A stretch of 64,000 nt of DNA from Micropruina glycogenica (GTDB taxonomy: Bacteria; Actinomycetota; Actinomycetes; Propionibacteriales; Propionibacteriaceae): NCBI RefSeq assembly GCF_900289045.1, contig NZ_LT985188.1:558001-622000 (forward strand), written 5' to 3'. Both the position numbers and the translations under genes were made by a program. This document shows positions 25,646 to 34,994 of the stretch, one piece after another (positions within the stretch are counted from its first letter, which is position 1; every line of letters starts with the position of its first letter). Under the pieces are notes generated by a model that was not told the DNA's origin, did not search any database, and saw nothing but the letters and a program-made list of their open reading frames with translations.

Positions 25646-26282
25646 AACCCTGAGCCGTAGCGCAGCGCTGGCGTGGCTGGTTGCCCGCATTCGGCAACGG
25701 ACGGGCCGCACCATGGTGGCGATCGACGGTGTGGACGGTGCCGGCAAAACCACTTTCGCCGACGAGTTGGCCACGGAGCTGACCGACTCCGGCCTCACCG
25801 TGATTCGCATCTCGTTCGACGACTTTCTCAATCCGGCCGAGATCAGGCACCGCCGGGGCCGCACCTCGCCGGACGGGTTCGTGGCCGACACCTACGACTA
25901 CGAGCGGTTCATCGACGACGTGCTCGACCCGCTCGGCTGCGAGGGATGCGGACGGTACCGGGCCAAGTCGTACGACTTCGCCAGCGAGACCCCGCTCAAC
26001 CCGCCCTGGCAGGTGGCGCCCGACAACGCGGTGGTGATCGTCGACGGCATGTTCCTGCACCGCAATCGGCTGCGCAACGCTCGCGGCCGCAAGATCTGGG
26101 ACCTTTCGGTGTGGCTCGACGTGCCTTTCGAGGTGTCGGTGCACAGGCTCGCCGAGCGTGACGGCAGCCCCGACGATCCCGACGACGAGCGATTGGCCCG
26201 CTACGTCGAGGGCCAGAAGCTCTACATCGGTCGGATCAACCCGGCCGAGCGTGCCGACCTGGTGGTCGACAACACCGACTGA
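25626..26282 (+). CDS. Uridine kinase-like P-loop kinase
   Basis: 218 residues. The Walker A loop is GVDGAGKTT (35-43); RISFDDFLNPAEIRHRRGR resembles the substrate-binding region of uridine/phosphoribulokinase-type enzymes, and VVIVDGMFLHRNRL is the Walker B-like strand. The lid region has AERDGSPDDPDDERLARYVEGQKLYI. Nucleoside phosphorylation is likely but the exact substrate is uncertain. It starts within the end of the CPBP gene. Confidence 0.8.
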   Translation: METKPGETLSRSAALAWLVARIRQRTGRTMVAIDGVDGAGKTTFADELATELTDSGLTVIRISFDDFLNPAEIRHRRGRTSPDGFVADTYDYERFIDDVLDPLGCEGCGRYRAKSYDFASETPLNPPWQVAPDNAVVIVDGMFLHRNRLRNARGRKIWDLSVWLDVPFEVSVHRLAERDGSPDDPDDERLARYVEGQKLYIGRINPAERADLVVDNTD

Positions 26283-26289
26283 TCGGTTG

Positions 26290-26480
26290 CTCAGGGACGG
26301 TTCTACTTCTGTCTCAGGGGACGGTTCTTCTTCTGGCTCAGGGGACGGTTCTTCTTCTGTCTCAGGGAACGGTTCTTCTTGTGTCTCAGGGGGACGGTTC
26401 TTCTTGTGTCTCAGGGGGACGGTTCTTCTTCTGGCTCAGGGGACGGTTCTACTTCTGTCTCAGGGACGGCTGCTTTGGTT
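26290..26480. repeat. Seven-to-eight-unit tandem array of the GGGGACGGTTCT repeat
   Basis: Units of 23-25 bp begin at 26290, 26313, 26337, 26361, 26385, 26410 and 26435, with a degenerate eighth at 26459. The consensus is CTCAGGGGACGGTTCT, then TCTTCTGG or close variants; unit lengths vary with the number of Gs. It is the same element as the 15303 array, in the other orientation. With the following stretch it fills a 440-base gap before mnhA that has no gene. Confidence 0.9.
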
Positions 26481-26565
26481 CTCACAAGTGGCAACTGATG
26501 AACCTGTGAGGGTTTGGGAGCGGCGCAGCCCCTCGTTGAACTGCTGAGGACGGAAGCGTGGACCG

Positions 26566-26600
26566 AAGGAACCGTTCCCTGACCCGGAAGAACCGTCCCC
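26566..26600. repeat. Two further GGGGACGGTTC-family half-units
   Basis: On the minus strand this reads GGGGACGGTTCTTCCGGG, TCAGG, then GAACGGTTCC: one unit and the start of a second, separated from the 26290 array by 90 bases of unrelated sequence. Confidence 0.7.
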
Positions 26601-26723
26601 GGGGTTTTGAACGGGTGGGGGTCACTGAGAACGGTCCGCGTGTTTCGGGTCCGCGCCGCACCACTAGACTGGCCACCCCCGCCCAGCCCACGATTCGGCC
26701 CAGTAGGCCGAGGAAGCGAGCCC

Positions 26724-29687
26724 GTGGTCAGCGCCATCATCGTCGCCCATCTGGCGGTGGCGATGTGCGCCCCGATGCTGTCGTCGCGCCTCGGCGCCCG
26801 CGGCTACCTCGTCATGGCGGCGGCGCCCACGGTCGCCTTCGGCTGGCTGCTCACCCTCGCCCCGAGCATGACCGCCGGGGGCACCTACACCGAATCGTTC
26901 ACGTGGATCGCCCGGCTCGGCGTCGGCATCGACTACCGCATCGGCATGCTGCAGTGGTTGCTGGCGTTGATCGTCTCTGGCGTCGGCGCTCTCGTGCTGA
27001 TCTATTGCCGTTGGTATTTCGCCGAAGCGCCCAACCAGCGCCCGATGGGGCTGCTCACAGCCTTCGCGGCGGCCATGCTCGGGCTCGTCACCGTCGACAA
27101 CCTGGTGGTGCTGTACCTGTTCTGGGAACTCACCACGGTGTTCAGCTACCTGCTGATCGGCTACGACCCCACCCGCCGGGCCAATCGTTCGGCAGCCTTG
27201 ACCGCGTTGATCGTGACCACCACCGGCGGCCTGGCCATGCTGGTGGGCATCGTGACGCTGGGGGTGCTCAGCGGAACCCTGAGCCTGTCGGCGATTCTGG
27301 ACGCGCCCCCGAACGGACCACTCGCCACCACCGCCGCGCTGCTTATGCTGGTCGGCGCGCTCAGCAAGTCGGCCCTGGTGCCCTTCCACTTCTGGCTGCC
27401 GGGGGCGATGGCGGCACCGACGCCCATCTCGGCCTACCTGCACGCGGCCGCCATGGTCAAGGCCGGCGTCTACCTGGTGGCCGCGCTGGCGCCGGCCTTC
27501 GCCACCGTGCCCTTCTGGCGGCCCGCGGTGGGGGTGCTCGGCGCGGCCACCATGATCGTCGGTGGCTGGCGGGCGCTGCGGCAGAACGACCTCAAACTGC
27601 TGTTGGCCTACGGCACCGTCAGCCAGCTCGGCTTTCTGGTGCTGCTCAGCGGCTTCGGCACCCGAGCGGCCGCTCTGGCAGGTGTGGCCATGCTCACCGC
27701 ACACGCCCTGTTCAAGTCCACCCTGTTTCTGGTGGTGGGCGTCGTCGACCACTCCGCCGGCACCCGCGACCTCACTCGGCTCACCGGCCTGGCCAGGGCC
27801 ATGCCGCTGGTGGCGGTGATCGGCGGCATCGGGGCGGCGTCCATGGCCGGCCTGCCGCCCACCCTGGGTTTCATCGCCAAAGAGTCGGCGCTCGAAGCGC
27901 TCACCTACCTGGTCGAATACCACGGGGACGGCACCGGGCTCACCCCCGCGCTCGCGGTGTGCCTGCTCGCCGCCGTCGTGCTCGGCTCGATGCTCACCGT
28001 GGCGTATTCGCTGCGCTGGTGGTGGGGCGCCTTCGCCGACAAGCGCGACGTGACGGCACCTGAGGTGCACCGGCCGTCCATGGGGTTCGTGGCCGCGCCG
28101 ACCCTATTGGCGGCGGCCAGTCTGGCCGGCGGCTTCGTCGGCCCCCCGCTGACCACGCTCTTCGAAACCTACGCAACTACCGTGCCCGGCGGCCACGAAA
28201 GCCACGGCCTGGCGCTGTGGCACGGCCTGACCGTGCCGCTCGGGCTGTCACTGCTGGCCATCGGGCTGGGCGCGGTGCTGTTCTGGCAGCGTGACGCCAT
28301 CGCGTCGGCCCAGGCCACGTTCCCGGTGGTCAAGGGCTCGGACGAGCTCTACAACGAGACCATGCGGCGGCTCGACGTGCTGGCCGTCGAGGTCACCGCA
28401 CGCACGCAGCGCGGCTCACTGGCCAGCTACACCGCCATTGTGCTGGCCGTGGTGGTGCTGCTCGCCGGCGGCGCACTGCTCTGGACGGTGCATTGGCCCG
28501 CCTCGGTCAGGGCCTACGACTACCTGCCACAGATGCTGGTCGGGGCGCTGATCGTGGTGGCCGGCGTGCTGGCTGCCACCTCACGCGGCCGCGTCCGCGC
28601 CCTGCTGCTGGTGGGCGTCACCGGCTACGGCACGGCGGTGCTCTTTCTGATGCACGGCGGCCCCGACCTGGCGCTGACCCAGGTGCTGGTCGAGACGGTG
28701 GCACTGATCGTGTTCGTCATGGTGCTGCGCCGGCTGCCCAAGTACTTCACCACCCGTCCGCTGGGTTCGATGCGGTGGTGGCGCATCGTGCTGGCACTGT
28801 GCGTGGGGCTCACCGTTACCCTGCTGGCCCTGGTGGCCGCCGGTGCCCGCGTCGCCCAGCCCGTGTCGGTGGACTACTACGAGGCCGCCTACAGCTTCGG
28901 CTACGGCAAGAACATCGTGAACGTCACCCTGGTCGACACCCGCGCGTGGGACACCATCGGCGAGATCGCGGTGCTGGTGGTCGCCGCCACCGGCGTGGCC
29001 AGCCTGATCTTTCTGCGGTCCCGGGTGCAGCGGGTGCGGGGCCGCGAGGGCGACCCGGCGTTCGGTGCCCGCGGCATGTGGCTGCGCGCCAGCGGGGCCC
29101 TCGACCCCGGCTCGCGCTCGCTGATCTTCGAGGTCGTCACCCGCATTCTGTTCACCGTGATGATGCTGGTGTCGGTGTACCTGCTGCTGGCCGGCCACAA
29201 CGCCCCCGGCGGGGGCTTCGCCGGCGGCATGGTGGCGGGCATCGCACTGATGTTGCGTTACCTGGCGGCCGGACGCCGCGAACTCGACGAGGCGGCTCCC
29301 TTCGATGCCGGACGCCTGCTCGGCCTCGGCCTGGCACTGTCGGTGCTGGCCGCCGTCACCCCCGCCCTGCTGGGCGGCAAGATCTTTCAGAGCTACGACA
29401 TCACCCTGGTGATTCCCGGCTGGGAGTACCTGCAGACGCCGTTCGGCACCTGGACGCTGTTCGGCGAGATGCACCTGGTGAGTTCGACGATCTTCGACGT
29501 CGGCGTGTACCTGATCGTGATCGGCGTGGTGCTCGACCTGACCCGCAGCCTCGGCGCCGGCATCGACATCCAGTCCGAGCAAGACCAGGCGCCGGTGCCG
29601 CAGCCGGAATCGACCCGGGCCCGTCCGGCAGCGGACGTCTCGCCCACCGGATCGCCGACCGGTCCGGTCGGAAGGGCGGTGCCATGA
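26724..29687 (+). CDS. mnhA: Na+/H+ antiporter subunit A with fused subunit B domain
   Basis: 987 residues from GTG 26724, with AGGAAG nine bases upstream. The first ~500 residues are the NuoL-like proton channel (LVTVDNLVVLYLFWELTTV; LSKSALVPFHFWLPGAM; the KESALEAL lysine). A middle segment (ALLLVGVTGYGTAVLFLMHG, PDLALTQVLVETVALIVFV) is the extension specific to MrpA, and from about 794 the chain continues as an MrpB domain (FTVMMLVSVYLLLAGHNAPGG, GGKIFQSYDITL). The A-B fusion is usual in actinobacteria. It starts a six-gene operon with ATGA overlaps that makes the Mrp complex, which exchanges sodium for protons for pH and salt homeostasis. Confidence 0.95.
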   Translation: MVSAIIVAHLAVAMCAPMLSSRLGARGYLVMAAAPTVAFGWLLTLAPSMTAGGTYTESFTWIARLGVGIDYRIGMLQWLLALIVSGVGALVLIYCRWYFAEAPNQRPMGLLTAFAAAMLGLVTVDNLVVLYLFWELTTVFSYLLIGYDPTRRANRSAALTALIVTTTGGLAMLVGIVTLGVLSGTLSLSAILDAPPNGPLATTAALLMLVGALSKSALVPFHFWLPGAMAAPTPISAYLHAAAMVKAGVYLVAALAPAFATVPFWRPAVGVLGAATMIVGGWRALRQNDLKLLLAYGTVSQLGFLVLLSGFGTRAAALAGVAMLTAHALFKSTLFLVVGVVDHSAGTRDLTRLTGLARAMPLVAVIGGIGAASMAGLPPTLGFIAKESALEALTYLVEYHGDGTGLTPALAVCLLAAVVLGSMLTVAYSLRWWWGAFADKRDVTAPEVHRPSMGFVAAPTLLAAASLAGGFVGPPLTTLFETYATTVPGGHESHGLALWHGLTVPLGLSLLAIGLGAVLFWQRDAIASAQATFPVVKGSDELYNETMRRLDVLAVEVTARTQRGSLASYTAIVLAVVVLLAGGALLWTVHWPASVRAYDYLPQMLVGALIVVAGVLAATSRGRVRALLLVGVTGYGTAVLFLMHGGPDLALTQVLVETVALIVFVMVLRRLPKYFTTRPLGSMRWWRIVLALCVGLTVTLLALVAAGARVAQPVSVDYYEAAYSFGYGKNIVNVTLVDTRAWDTIGEIAVLVVAATGVASLIFLRSRVQRVRGREGDPAFGARGMWLRASGALDPGSRSLIFEVVTRILFTVMMLVSVYLLLAGHNAPGGGFAGGMVAGIALMLRYLAAGRRELDEAAPFDAGRLLGLGLALSVLAAVTPALLGGKIFQSYDITLVIPGWEYLQTPFGTWTLFGEMHLVSSTIFDVGVYLIVIGVVLDLTRSLGAGIDIQSEQDQAPVPQPESTRARPAADVSPTGSPTGPVGRAVP

Positions 29688-30112
29688 GCCCCAACCTGAC
29701 CCTGGCCATCGTGGCCGGCGCACTCGTGGCCTGCGGGGTGTACCTGATCACCGAGCGCTCCCTCAGCCGCATTCTGATGGGCGTGATGGTGGCCGGCAAC
29801 GGCGTCAACATTCTGTTTCTGGTGGCCTCCGGACGGGCCGGCGGCCCACCGTTGATCGGCGTCACGCCCAAGGAAGACATGAGCGACCCGCTGCCGCAGG
29901 CGTTCGTGCTCACCGCCATCGTGATCGCCCTGGCCACCGCGGCCTTTCTGGTCACCATGGCCTATCGGTCGTTTCAGCTGAACGGCCATGACGAGGTTGC
30001 CGACGACGTCGAGGATGCCCGCATTCGCGCGTTGGCTCTGGCCGACGAGGCGTCCGATTCGTTCGAAGAGATCAGGTTCTCAGACACCGGTGTGGACGTG
30101 GTGAGCGAATGA
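29684..30112 (+). CDS. mnhC: Na+/H+ antiporter subunit C
   Basis: 142 residues. Three membrane helices like NuoK (LAIVAGALVACGVYLI, LMGVMVAGNGVNILFLVASG, AFVLTAIVIALATAAFLVTM), with PLPQAFVLTAIVI the MrpC hallmark. An acidic tail of about 45 residues follows the last helix. The ATG lies within the mnhA stop. Confidence 0.93.
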   Translation: MSPNLTLAIVAGALVACGVYLITERSLSRILMGVMVAGNGVNILFLVASGRAGGPPLIGVTPKEDMSDPLPQAFVLTAIVIALATAAFLVTMAYRSFQLNGHDEVADDVEDARIRALALADEASDSFEEIRFSDTGVDVVSE

Positions 30113-31656
30113 ACAACCTCAACAATCTGCTGCCACTGCCCGTGCTGCTGCCCATGATGGGGGCCGCGCTGACCCTGCTGTTGGGTCGCCGGCCCAGGCT
30201 GCAGCGGGCGGTGTCGATCATCACGCTGGTGGCTGTGTCCGCCGTGGCCGGTGCCCTGGTGTGGATCACCGACACCGTCGGCGTGCAGGCCCTCTGGGTG
30301 GGCGCCTGGGCTCCGCTCGGGGTGGTACTGGTGGCCGACCGGCTGTCGGCGCTGATGCTGACGGTCGCGTCACTGGTCACCCTGGCGGTGCTGATCTACG
30401 CGACCGGCCAAGACGAAGAAGAGGTGCTGCGCGAAACCCCGGTGTCGATCTTTCACCCCACCTTTCTGCTGCTCAGCGCCGGGGTGTCGGACGCGTTTCT
30501 GGCCGGTGACCTGTTCAACCTGTTCGTCGGGTTCGAACTGCTGCTGTTCGCCAGCTACGTGCTGCTCACCATGGGCGGCACGGCGCAACGCATCAGTGCC
30601 GGCTCGATCTACGTGGTGATCAACCTGGTCAGCTCGCTGCTGTTCCTCACCACGCTGGCCGTGATCTACGCCGCCACCGGCACGGTGAACATGGCTCAGT
30701 TGAGCCTGCGCTTCGCCGCCCTGCCCGCCGACGTCACGCTGCCGATTCAGTTGCTGCTGCTGGTGGTGTTCGCGATCAAGGCAGCGGTGTTCCCGCTGTC
30801 GTTCTGGTTGCCCGACAGCTACCCGACCGCCCCAGCACCGGTCACCGCCGTGTTCGCCGGCCTGCTCACCAAGGTGGGCGTCTACGCGATTCTGCGTACC
30901 CAGACGGTGATCTTTCCCGACCGTCCGCTCACCGACCTGCTGGGTTGGGCGGCGTTGGCCACCATGCTGGTCGGCATTCTGGGCGCGGTCGCGCAGGCGG
31001 AGATCAAACGGTTGTTGTCGTTCACCCTGGTCTCGCACATCGGCTACATGGTGTTCGGCATCGCCCTCGCCACCCAACCGGCGTTGGCGGGTGCCATCTT
31101 CTACACCGCGCACCACATCACCGTGCAGGCGTCGTTGTTCTTGGTGGCCGGGCTGATCGAACGCTTCGGCGGCAGCACCTCGCTCGACCGGCTGGGTGGC
31201 CTGGCCGCCCTGTCGCCGCTGCTGGGGGTGCTGTTCTTCGTGCCGGCGATGAACCTGGCCGGCATTCCGCCGCTGTCGGGGTTCATCGGCAAGCTGGGTC
31301 TGCTGGGCGCCGGTGTCGAGGTGGGCACGCCGCTGGCGTGGGCGCTGGTGGTGGGCAGCGTGTTGACCAGCCTGCTCACCCTGTACGCGGTGGCGAAGGT
31401 GTGGAACCGGGCGTTCTGGGGCACCCCGATGCTCGGCCCGCACGAGCCGTCCGAGCCCGACGAGTCGTCCGACGACACACTCGAAGAACGGCGCGGGCTG
31501 CCGGGGGTGATGGTGGCCGGCACGGCCGCCCTGGTGCTGCTCGGGCTTGCCCTGACCGTGTTAGCGGGCCCGCTCTACGACTACGTCGACCGGGCCGCGG
31601 CCGGGTTGCGCGGCGGGGTGTACCTCGAGGCCGTGCTGTCGGGGGTGGTGCAGTGA
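30109..31656 (+). CDS. mnhD: Na+/H+ antiporter subunit D
   Basis: 515 residues, about 14 membrane helices, homologous to NuoM/NuoN. Key parts: FVGFELLLFASYVLL with the conserved helix glutamate, AIKAAVFPLSFWLPDSYPTA with the conserved lysine, and LLSFTLVSHIGYMVFGI. A charged C-terminal loop (EPSEPDESSDDTLEERRG) precedes the last helix. Start and stop overlap their neighbours by four bases. Confidence 0.95.
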   Translation: MNNLNNLLPLPVLLPMMGAALTLLLGRRPRLQRAVSIITLVAVSAVAGALVWITDTVGVQALWVGAWAPLGVVLVADRLSALMLTVASLVTLAVLIYATGQDEEEVLRETPVSIFHPTFLLLSAGVSDAFLAGDLFNLFVGFELLLFASYVLLTMGGTAQRISAGSIYVVINLVSSLLFLTTLAVIYAATGTVNMAQLSLRFAALPADVTLPIQLLLLVVFAIKAAVFPLSFWLPDSYPTAPAPVTAVFAGLLTKVGVYAILRTQTVIFPDRPLTDLLGWAALATMLVGILGAVAQAEIKRLLSFTLVSHIGYMVFGIALATQPALAGAIFYTAHHITVQASLFLVAGLIERFGGSTSLDRLGGLAALSPLLGVLFFVPAMNLAGIPPLSGFIGKLGLLGAGVEVGTPLAWALVVGSVLTSLLTLYAVAKVWNRAFWGTPMLGPHEPSEPDESSDDTLEERRGLPGVMVAGTAALVLLGLALTVLAGPLYDYVDRAAAGLRGGVYLEAVLSGVVQ

Positions 31657-32207
31657 AGGGTTCGACGTTGCGGCGCCGGCTGCGCTTCAGGCTGCAGTGG
31701 CGGGCCATCGTGATGCTGGCCCTGATCTGGGTGGTGCTGTGGGGCAACTACTCGCTGGTCGACCTGCTGGTCGGCATGGTGGTGGCCTGGGCGATCACCG
31801 TGACATTTCCGCTGCCGCCGATTCGTTACCACGGACGGCTGCGGCCGATCGGGTTGGTGAAGCTGGCGCTCTCGGTGCTGCGTGACCTGGCGGTGGCGTC
31901 ATGGCGGCTGGCCCTGGCGTCGTTCTCGCCGCACATCGACTTCAACCCGGCCATCGTTCGGGTGCACCTGCGCTCGCACAACGATCTGTACCAGGTCGAG
32001 ACCGCCGAGCTCATCTCGATTGTGCCGGGGTCGATCGTCATCGACGCCCGGCGCTCCACCCGGGTGCTCTACCTGCACCTGCTGGACGTTCCCGACGCCG
32101 ACGGGGTGGCGCAGGCAAAGACCGAGGCGCTGCAGGTCGAACGCCGGGTCATCGAGGCCATGGGCAGCAGGGCCGAGATCGCCGAACTCGATGAGGAGAA
32201 GCGATGA
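31653..32207 (+). CDS. mnhE: Na+/H+ antiporter subunit E
   Basis: 184 residues from a GTG overlapping the mnhD stop. Two membrane helices near the N-terminus (IVMLALIWVVLWGNYS, LVDLLVGMVVAWAITVTF) precede the cytoplasmic domain with the MrpE signature TAELISIVPGSIVIDAR and LYLHLLDVPDAD. Confidence 0.93.
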   Translation: MKGSTLRRRLRFRLQWRAIVMLALIWVVLWGNYSLVDLLVGMVVAWAITVTFPLPPIRYHGRLRPIGLVKLALSVLRDLAVASWRLALASFSPHIDFNPAIVRVHLRSHNDLYQVETAELISIVPGSIVIDARRSTRVLYLHLLDVPDADGVAQAKTEALQVERRVIEAMGSRAEIAELDEEKR

Positions 32208-32524
32208 GCGTGATTGACGTGGTCACCCAGGTGCTGCTGTGGGCGGCCGTGGCGATGATCGCCGGCGCAGCGGCCCTCACGCTCTGGCGGCTCACCGTGG
32301 GCCCGTCCACCCTCGACCGCATCATCAGCTCAGACGTGATGGTGTCGGTGGTGTTGGCCGGCATCGGCGTTTCGACGGTGGTGTTTCACAACACCAGCGC
32401 GCTGCCGATTCTGCTGGTGTTGTCGATGGTGGCCTTCACCGGTGGGGTGAGCGTGGCGCGGCTGCTGCCCCCGCACGCCCCTGAACGGCAGCGGTACCGG
32501 CGCGACGAGGGGGAACAGGCATGA
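32204..32524 (+). CDS. mnhF: Na+/H+ antiporter subunit F
   Basis: 106 residues, three membrane helices. The MrpF signature TVGPSTLDRIISSDVM is complete, and FHNTSALPILLVLSMVAFTGGVSVARLL closes the protein. Overlaps both neighbours by four bases. Confidence 0.93.
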   Translation: MSVIDVVTQVLLWAAVAMIAGAAALTLWRLTVGPSTLDRIISSDVMVSVVLAGIGVSTVVFHNTSALPILLVLSMVAFTGGVSVARLLPPHAPERQRYRRDEGEQA

Positions 32525-32931
32525 GCGAGCAGTGGTTTCACCTGATCGGCGCCGTGCTGCTGGCCGCCGGCGGCTTCTTCTGCCTGGGTGGAGCGCTGGG
32601 GCTGGTGCGCTTCCCCGACGTGCTGGCCCGCATGCACGCCGCCACCAAGCCGCAGGTGTTCGGCCTGCTGCTGGTGCTGGTGGGCATCGGCTTCTCACAG
32701 CACGACCCGAAGGTCTGGCTGACCCTGGGCTTGGTGATGGTGTTGCAGGTGCTCACCGCACCCGTGGCGGGTCACCTGATCGGCCGGGTCGCATACCGGT
32801 CGGGCGAGTGGAACCCCGACCACTTGGTGGTCGATGAACTGGGCGAGGACCTGAGCGATGCAGGCTTCATCCGCAACGAGGAGTTCCGCCCCGAGCGGGG
32901 CGAGGATCGTCCGCACAGAAGCTTCGACTGA
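32521..32931 (+). CDS. mnhG: Na+/H+ antiporter subunit G
   Basis: 136 residues, three helices. GALGLVRFPDVLARMHAATKPQ is the MrpG/PhaG signature. A charged tail of about 35 residues ends the protein and the operon. No terminator hairpin is obvious; copies of the GGGGACGGTTC element lie just downstream. Confidence 0.93.
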   Translation: MSEQWFHLIGAVLLAAGGFFCLGGALGLVRFPDVLARMHAATKPQVFGLLLVLVGIGFSQHDPKVWLTLGLVMVLQVLTAPVAGHLIGRVAYRSGEWNPDHLVVDELGEDLSDAGFIRNEEFRPERGEDRPHRSFD

Positions 32932-32950
32932 TCGGGGAGCACGGTCGCGG

Positions 32951-33031
32951 TGGCGCGTGTTGGGGGACGGTTCCGATCTCGCGGCCACCAGATGCCTGGC
33001 GCGTGTTGGGGACGGTTCCGATCTCGCGCCA
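32951..33031. repeat. Two direct copies of the 35-37 bp GGGGACGGTTCC element
   Basis: 32951-32987 and 32997-33031. The second reads TGGCGCGTGTTGGGGACGG, TTCCGAT, CTCGCGCCA, with inverted ends TGGCGCG/CGCGCCA. The pair matches those at 5807-5886 in order and orientation, in the gap between mnhG and the SulP gene. Confidence 0.8.
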
Positions 33032-33058
33032 ACGGTGTAGCCATCGACCGTTTCGGGC

Positions 33059-34864
33059 ATGGCGGACCCTCACGTCGACCAGTACCGTTCGGCCATGGAC
33101 GCCCCTGCGCCGCGCTGGGCCCGGTTCGCCCCGGGCCTGCAGGTGCTGCTGCACTACGACCGCGACTGGTTGCGCGGTGACCTGCTCGCCGGTGTGACGG
33201 TGGCGGCTTATCTGATTCCGCAGGTGATGGCCTACGCCGAGATCGCCGGGCTGCCGCCCATCACCGGCCTGTGGGCGATTCTTGCGCCGCTGGCCGTCTA
33301 CGCCCTGTTGGGTTCGTCGCGGCAACTCTCGGTGGGCCCCGAGTCGACCACCGCACTGATGACGGCGGCCGGGCTGGGGGCGATGCTCGGCGCAGCCGGC
33401 GGCACCGCCCGCTGGGCCGACGTGGCCGCCGTCATGGCCATCGCCGTCGGGCTGGTGTGCCTGATCGGGTGGCTGTTCAAACTCGGCTTTCTGGCCAACC
33501 TGCTGTCGCGGCCGGTGCTGGTGGGCTACATGGCCGGCATCGCGGTGTTGATGATGACCAGCCAGTTGGGCAAGGTGACGGGCCTGCACATCACCGGCGA
33601 CTCGGTGGCCGCCGAGTGGTGGTCGCTGCTCACGCAACTGGGCGCCGTCCACGTGCCGACCTTGGTGCTGGCGGCAGCGGTCGGGGCCGCTCTGGTGGCC
33701 TTTCGGCACTGGCTGCCCACCTGGCCCGGGCCGCTGATCTGCATGCTGGTGGCCGCCGGCTGCGTGTACTGGTTCGGGCTGGTCGACGCCGGTATTCGCG
33801 TGATCGGTGAAGTGCCACAGGGGCTGCCGCTGCCGCGGGTGCCGAGGCTGGACGACGTCGCCGTGCTCACCCTGCTGCCCTACGCCCTGGGTATCGCCGT
33901 GGTGGGTTACACCGACAACGTGCTGACCGCCCGGGCGTTCGCGGCGCCGAAGAAGCAGGCCATCGACAGCAATCAGGAGCTGTTGGCGCTGGGTGCGGCC
34001 AACGTGGTGAACGGATTCACCAACGGCTTTCCGGTCAGCTCATCCGGCAGTCGCACGGTGATCGGCGACGCGATGGGCAGCCGCACCCAGTTGTACTCGC
34101 TGGTGTGCATGGTGATGGTGTTCGCGGCGCTGCTGGTGCTCGGACCGGTGCTGGCGTGGTTTCCGGCGGCGGCGTTGGGTGCCCTGGTGATCTATGCCGC
34201 GTTCCGGCTGATCGACGTCGCCGAACTGCGCCGCATCGCCGCGTTCCGGCGCAGCGAGCTGGTGCTGGCGCTGGTCACCACGCTCGGCGTGCTGGTGTTC
34301 GACGTGCTGGGCGGCATCGGGCTGGCGATCGGGTTGTCTGTGCTCGACCTGATTCGGCGCATCGCCAGCCCGCACGACGGCGTGCTCGGTTACGTGCCCG
34401 GACTGGCAGGCATGCACGATGTCGACGACTACCCGACCGCGACCCAGGTGCCGGGCCTCGTGGTGTACCGCTACGACTCGCCGCTGTTCTTCGCCAACGC
34501 TGAGGACTTTCTGACCCGCGCCATGCAGGCAGTGGACGCCGCCGACCCCGACTGCGCCTGGTTCGTGCTCAACGCCGAGGCCAACGTCGAGGTGGACCTG
34601 ACCAGCGTCGACACCCTCGAAGCCCTACGTGAGCAGTTGGTGGGCAGAGGAATCACGTTCGCGATGGCGCGGGTGAAGTTCGAGTTGCGCGAGCAACTCG
34701 AGGCTGCCGGGTTCGCGCAGCGGGTGGGGGAGCAGTTCATCTTCGCGACCCTGCCGACGGCGGTGGACGCCTACGCCCGCTGGTACCGCGAGCAGACCGG
34801 CCATGCGCCGCCGGGGTTGCCGCTCCCGCCGACCCAGCCGGGCACGCCCGACGGTCAGATCTAG
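33059..34864 (+). CDS. SulP-family anion permease with STAS domain
   Basis: Up to 601 residues. The membrane part begins with DLLAGVTVAAYLIPQVMAYAEIAGLPPITG, the SulP/SLC26 signature, and has AIAVVGYTDNVLTARAFA and NGFPVSSSGSRTVIGDAMGSRTQ further on. A STAS domain occupies about residues 464-570 (TQVPGLVVYRYDSPLFFANAEDF to a C-terminal helix). Sulfate or bicarbonate are family substrates; which applies here is unknown. ATG 33095 is a plausible alternative start: TACCGT ends seven bases before it, suiting a leaderless mRNA. Confidence 0.92.
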   Translation: MADPHVDQYRSAMDAPAPRWARFAPGLQVLLHYDRDWLRGDLLAGVTVAAYLIPQVMAYAEIAGLPPITGLWAILAPLAVYALLGSSRQLSVGPESTTALMTAAGLGAMLGAAGGTARWADVAAVMAIAVGLVCLIGWLFKLGFLANLLSRPVLVGYMAGIAVLMMTSQLGKVTGLHITGDSVAAEWWSLLTQLGAVHVPTLVLAAAVGAALVAFRHWLPTWPGPLICMLVAAGCVYWFGLVDAGIRVIGEVPQGLPLPRVPRLDDVAVLTLLPYALGIAVVGYTDNVLTARAFAAPKKQAIDSNQELLALGAANVVNGFTNGFPVSSSGSRTVIGDAMGSRTQLYSLVCMVMVFAALLVLGPVLAWFPAAALGALVIYAAFRLIDVAELRRIAAFRRSELVLALVTTLGVLVFDVLGGIGLAIGLSVLDLIRRIASPHDGVLGYVPGLAGMHDVDDYPTATQVPGLVVYRYDSPLFFANAEDFLTRAMQAVDAADPDCAWFVLNAEANVEVDLTSVDTLEALREQLVGRGITFAMARVKFELREQLEAAGFAQRVGEQFIFATLPTAVDAYARWYREQTGHAPPGLPLPPTQPGTPDGQI

Positions 34865-34907
34865 GAGCCTGCTGAACAATCATGTCCCGGCTGCGGCGCA
34901 CCCGGTC

Positions 34908-34935
34908 GGGATTCGACAAGCTCAACCAGCGACAT
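34908..34935. repeat. Single copy of the CGACAAGCTCRACCAGCGA repeat
   Basis: ATTCGACAAGCTCAACCAGC followed by GAC matches the first half of the composite repeats at 43.7 and 54.7 kb. It lies between the SulP stop and the toxin-antitoxin promoter. Confidence 0.6.
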
Positions 34936-34968
34936 CAGCATGGTGATCATGCGCCCGCCCGACCGCCT

Positions 34969-34994
34969 CATACACATGCTACTGTATGTGTATG
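34969..34994. promoter_or_regulatory. Palindromic operator overlapping the antitoxin start
   Basis: CATACACAT (34969-34977) is exactly inverted as ATGTGTATG (34986-34994) with an eight-base spacer. The right arm contains both candidate ATG codons of the antitoxin (34986 and 34992). Binding of the antitoxin or its toxin complex here would block transcription and initiation, the normal autoregulation of such pairs. Confidence 0.7.
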
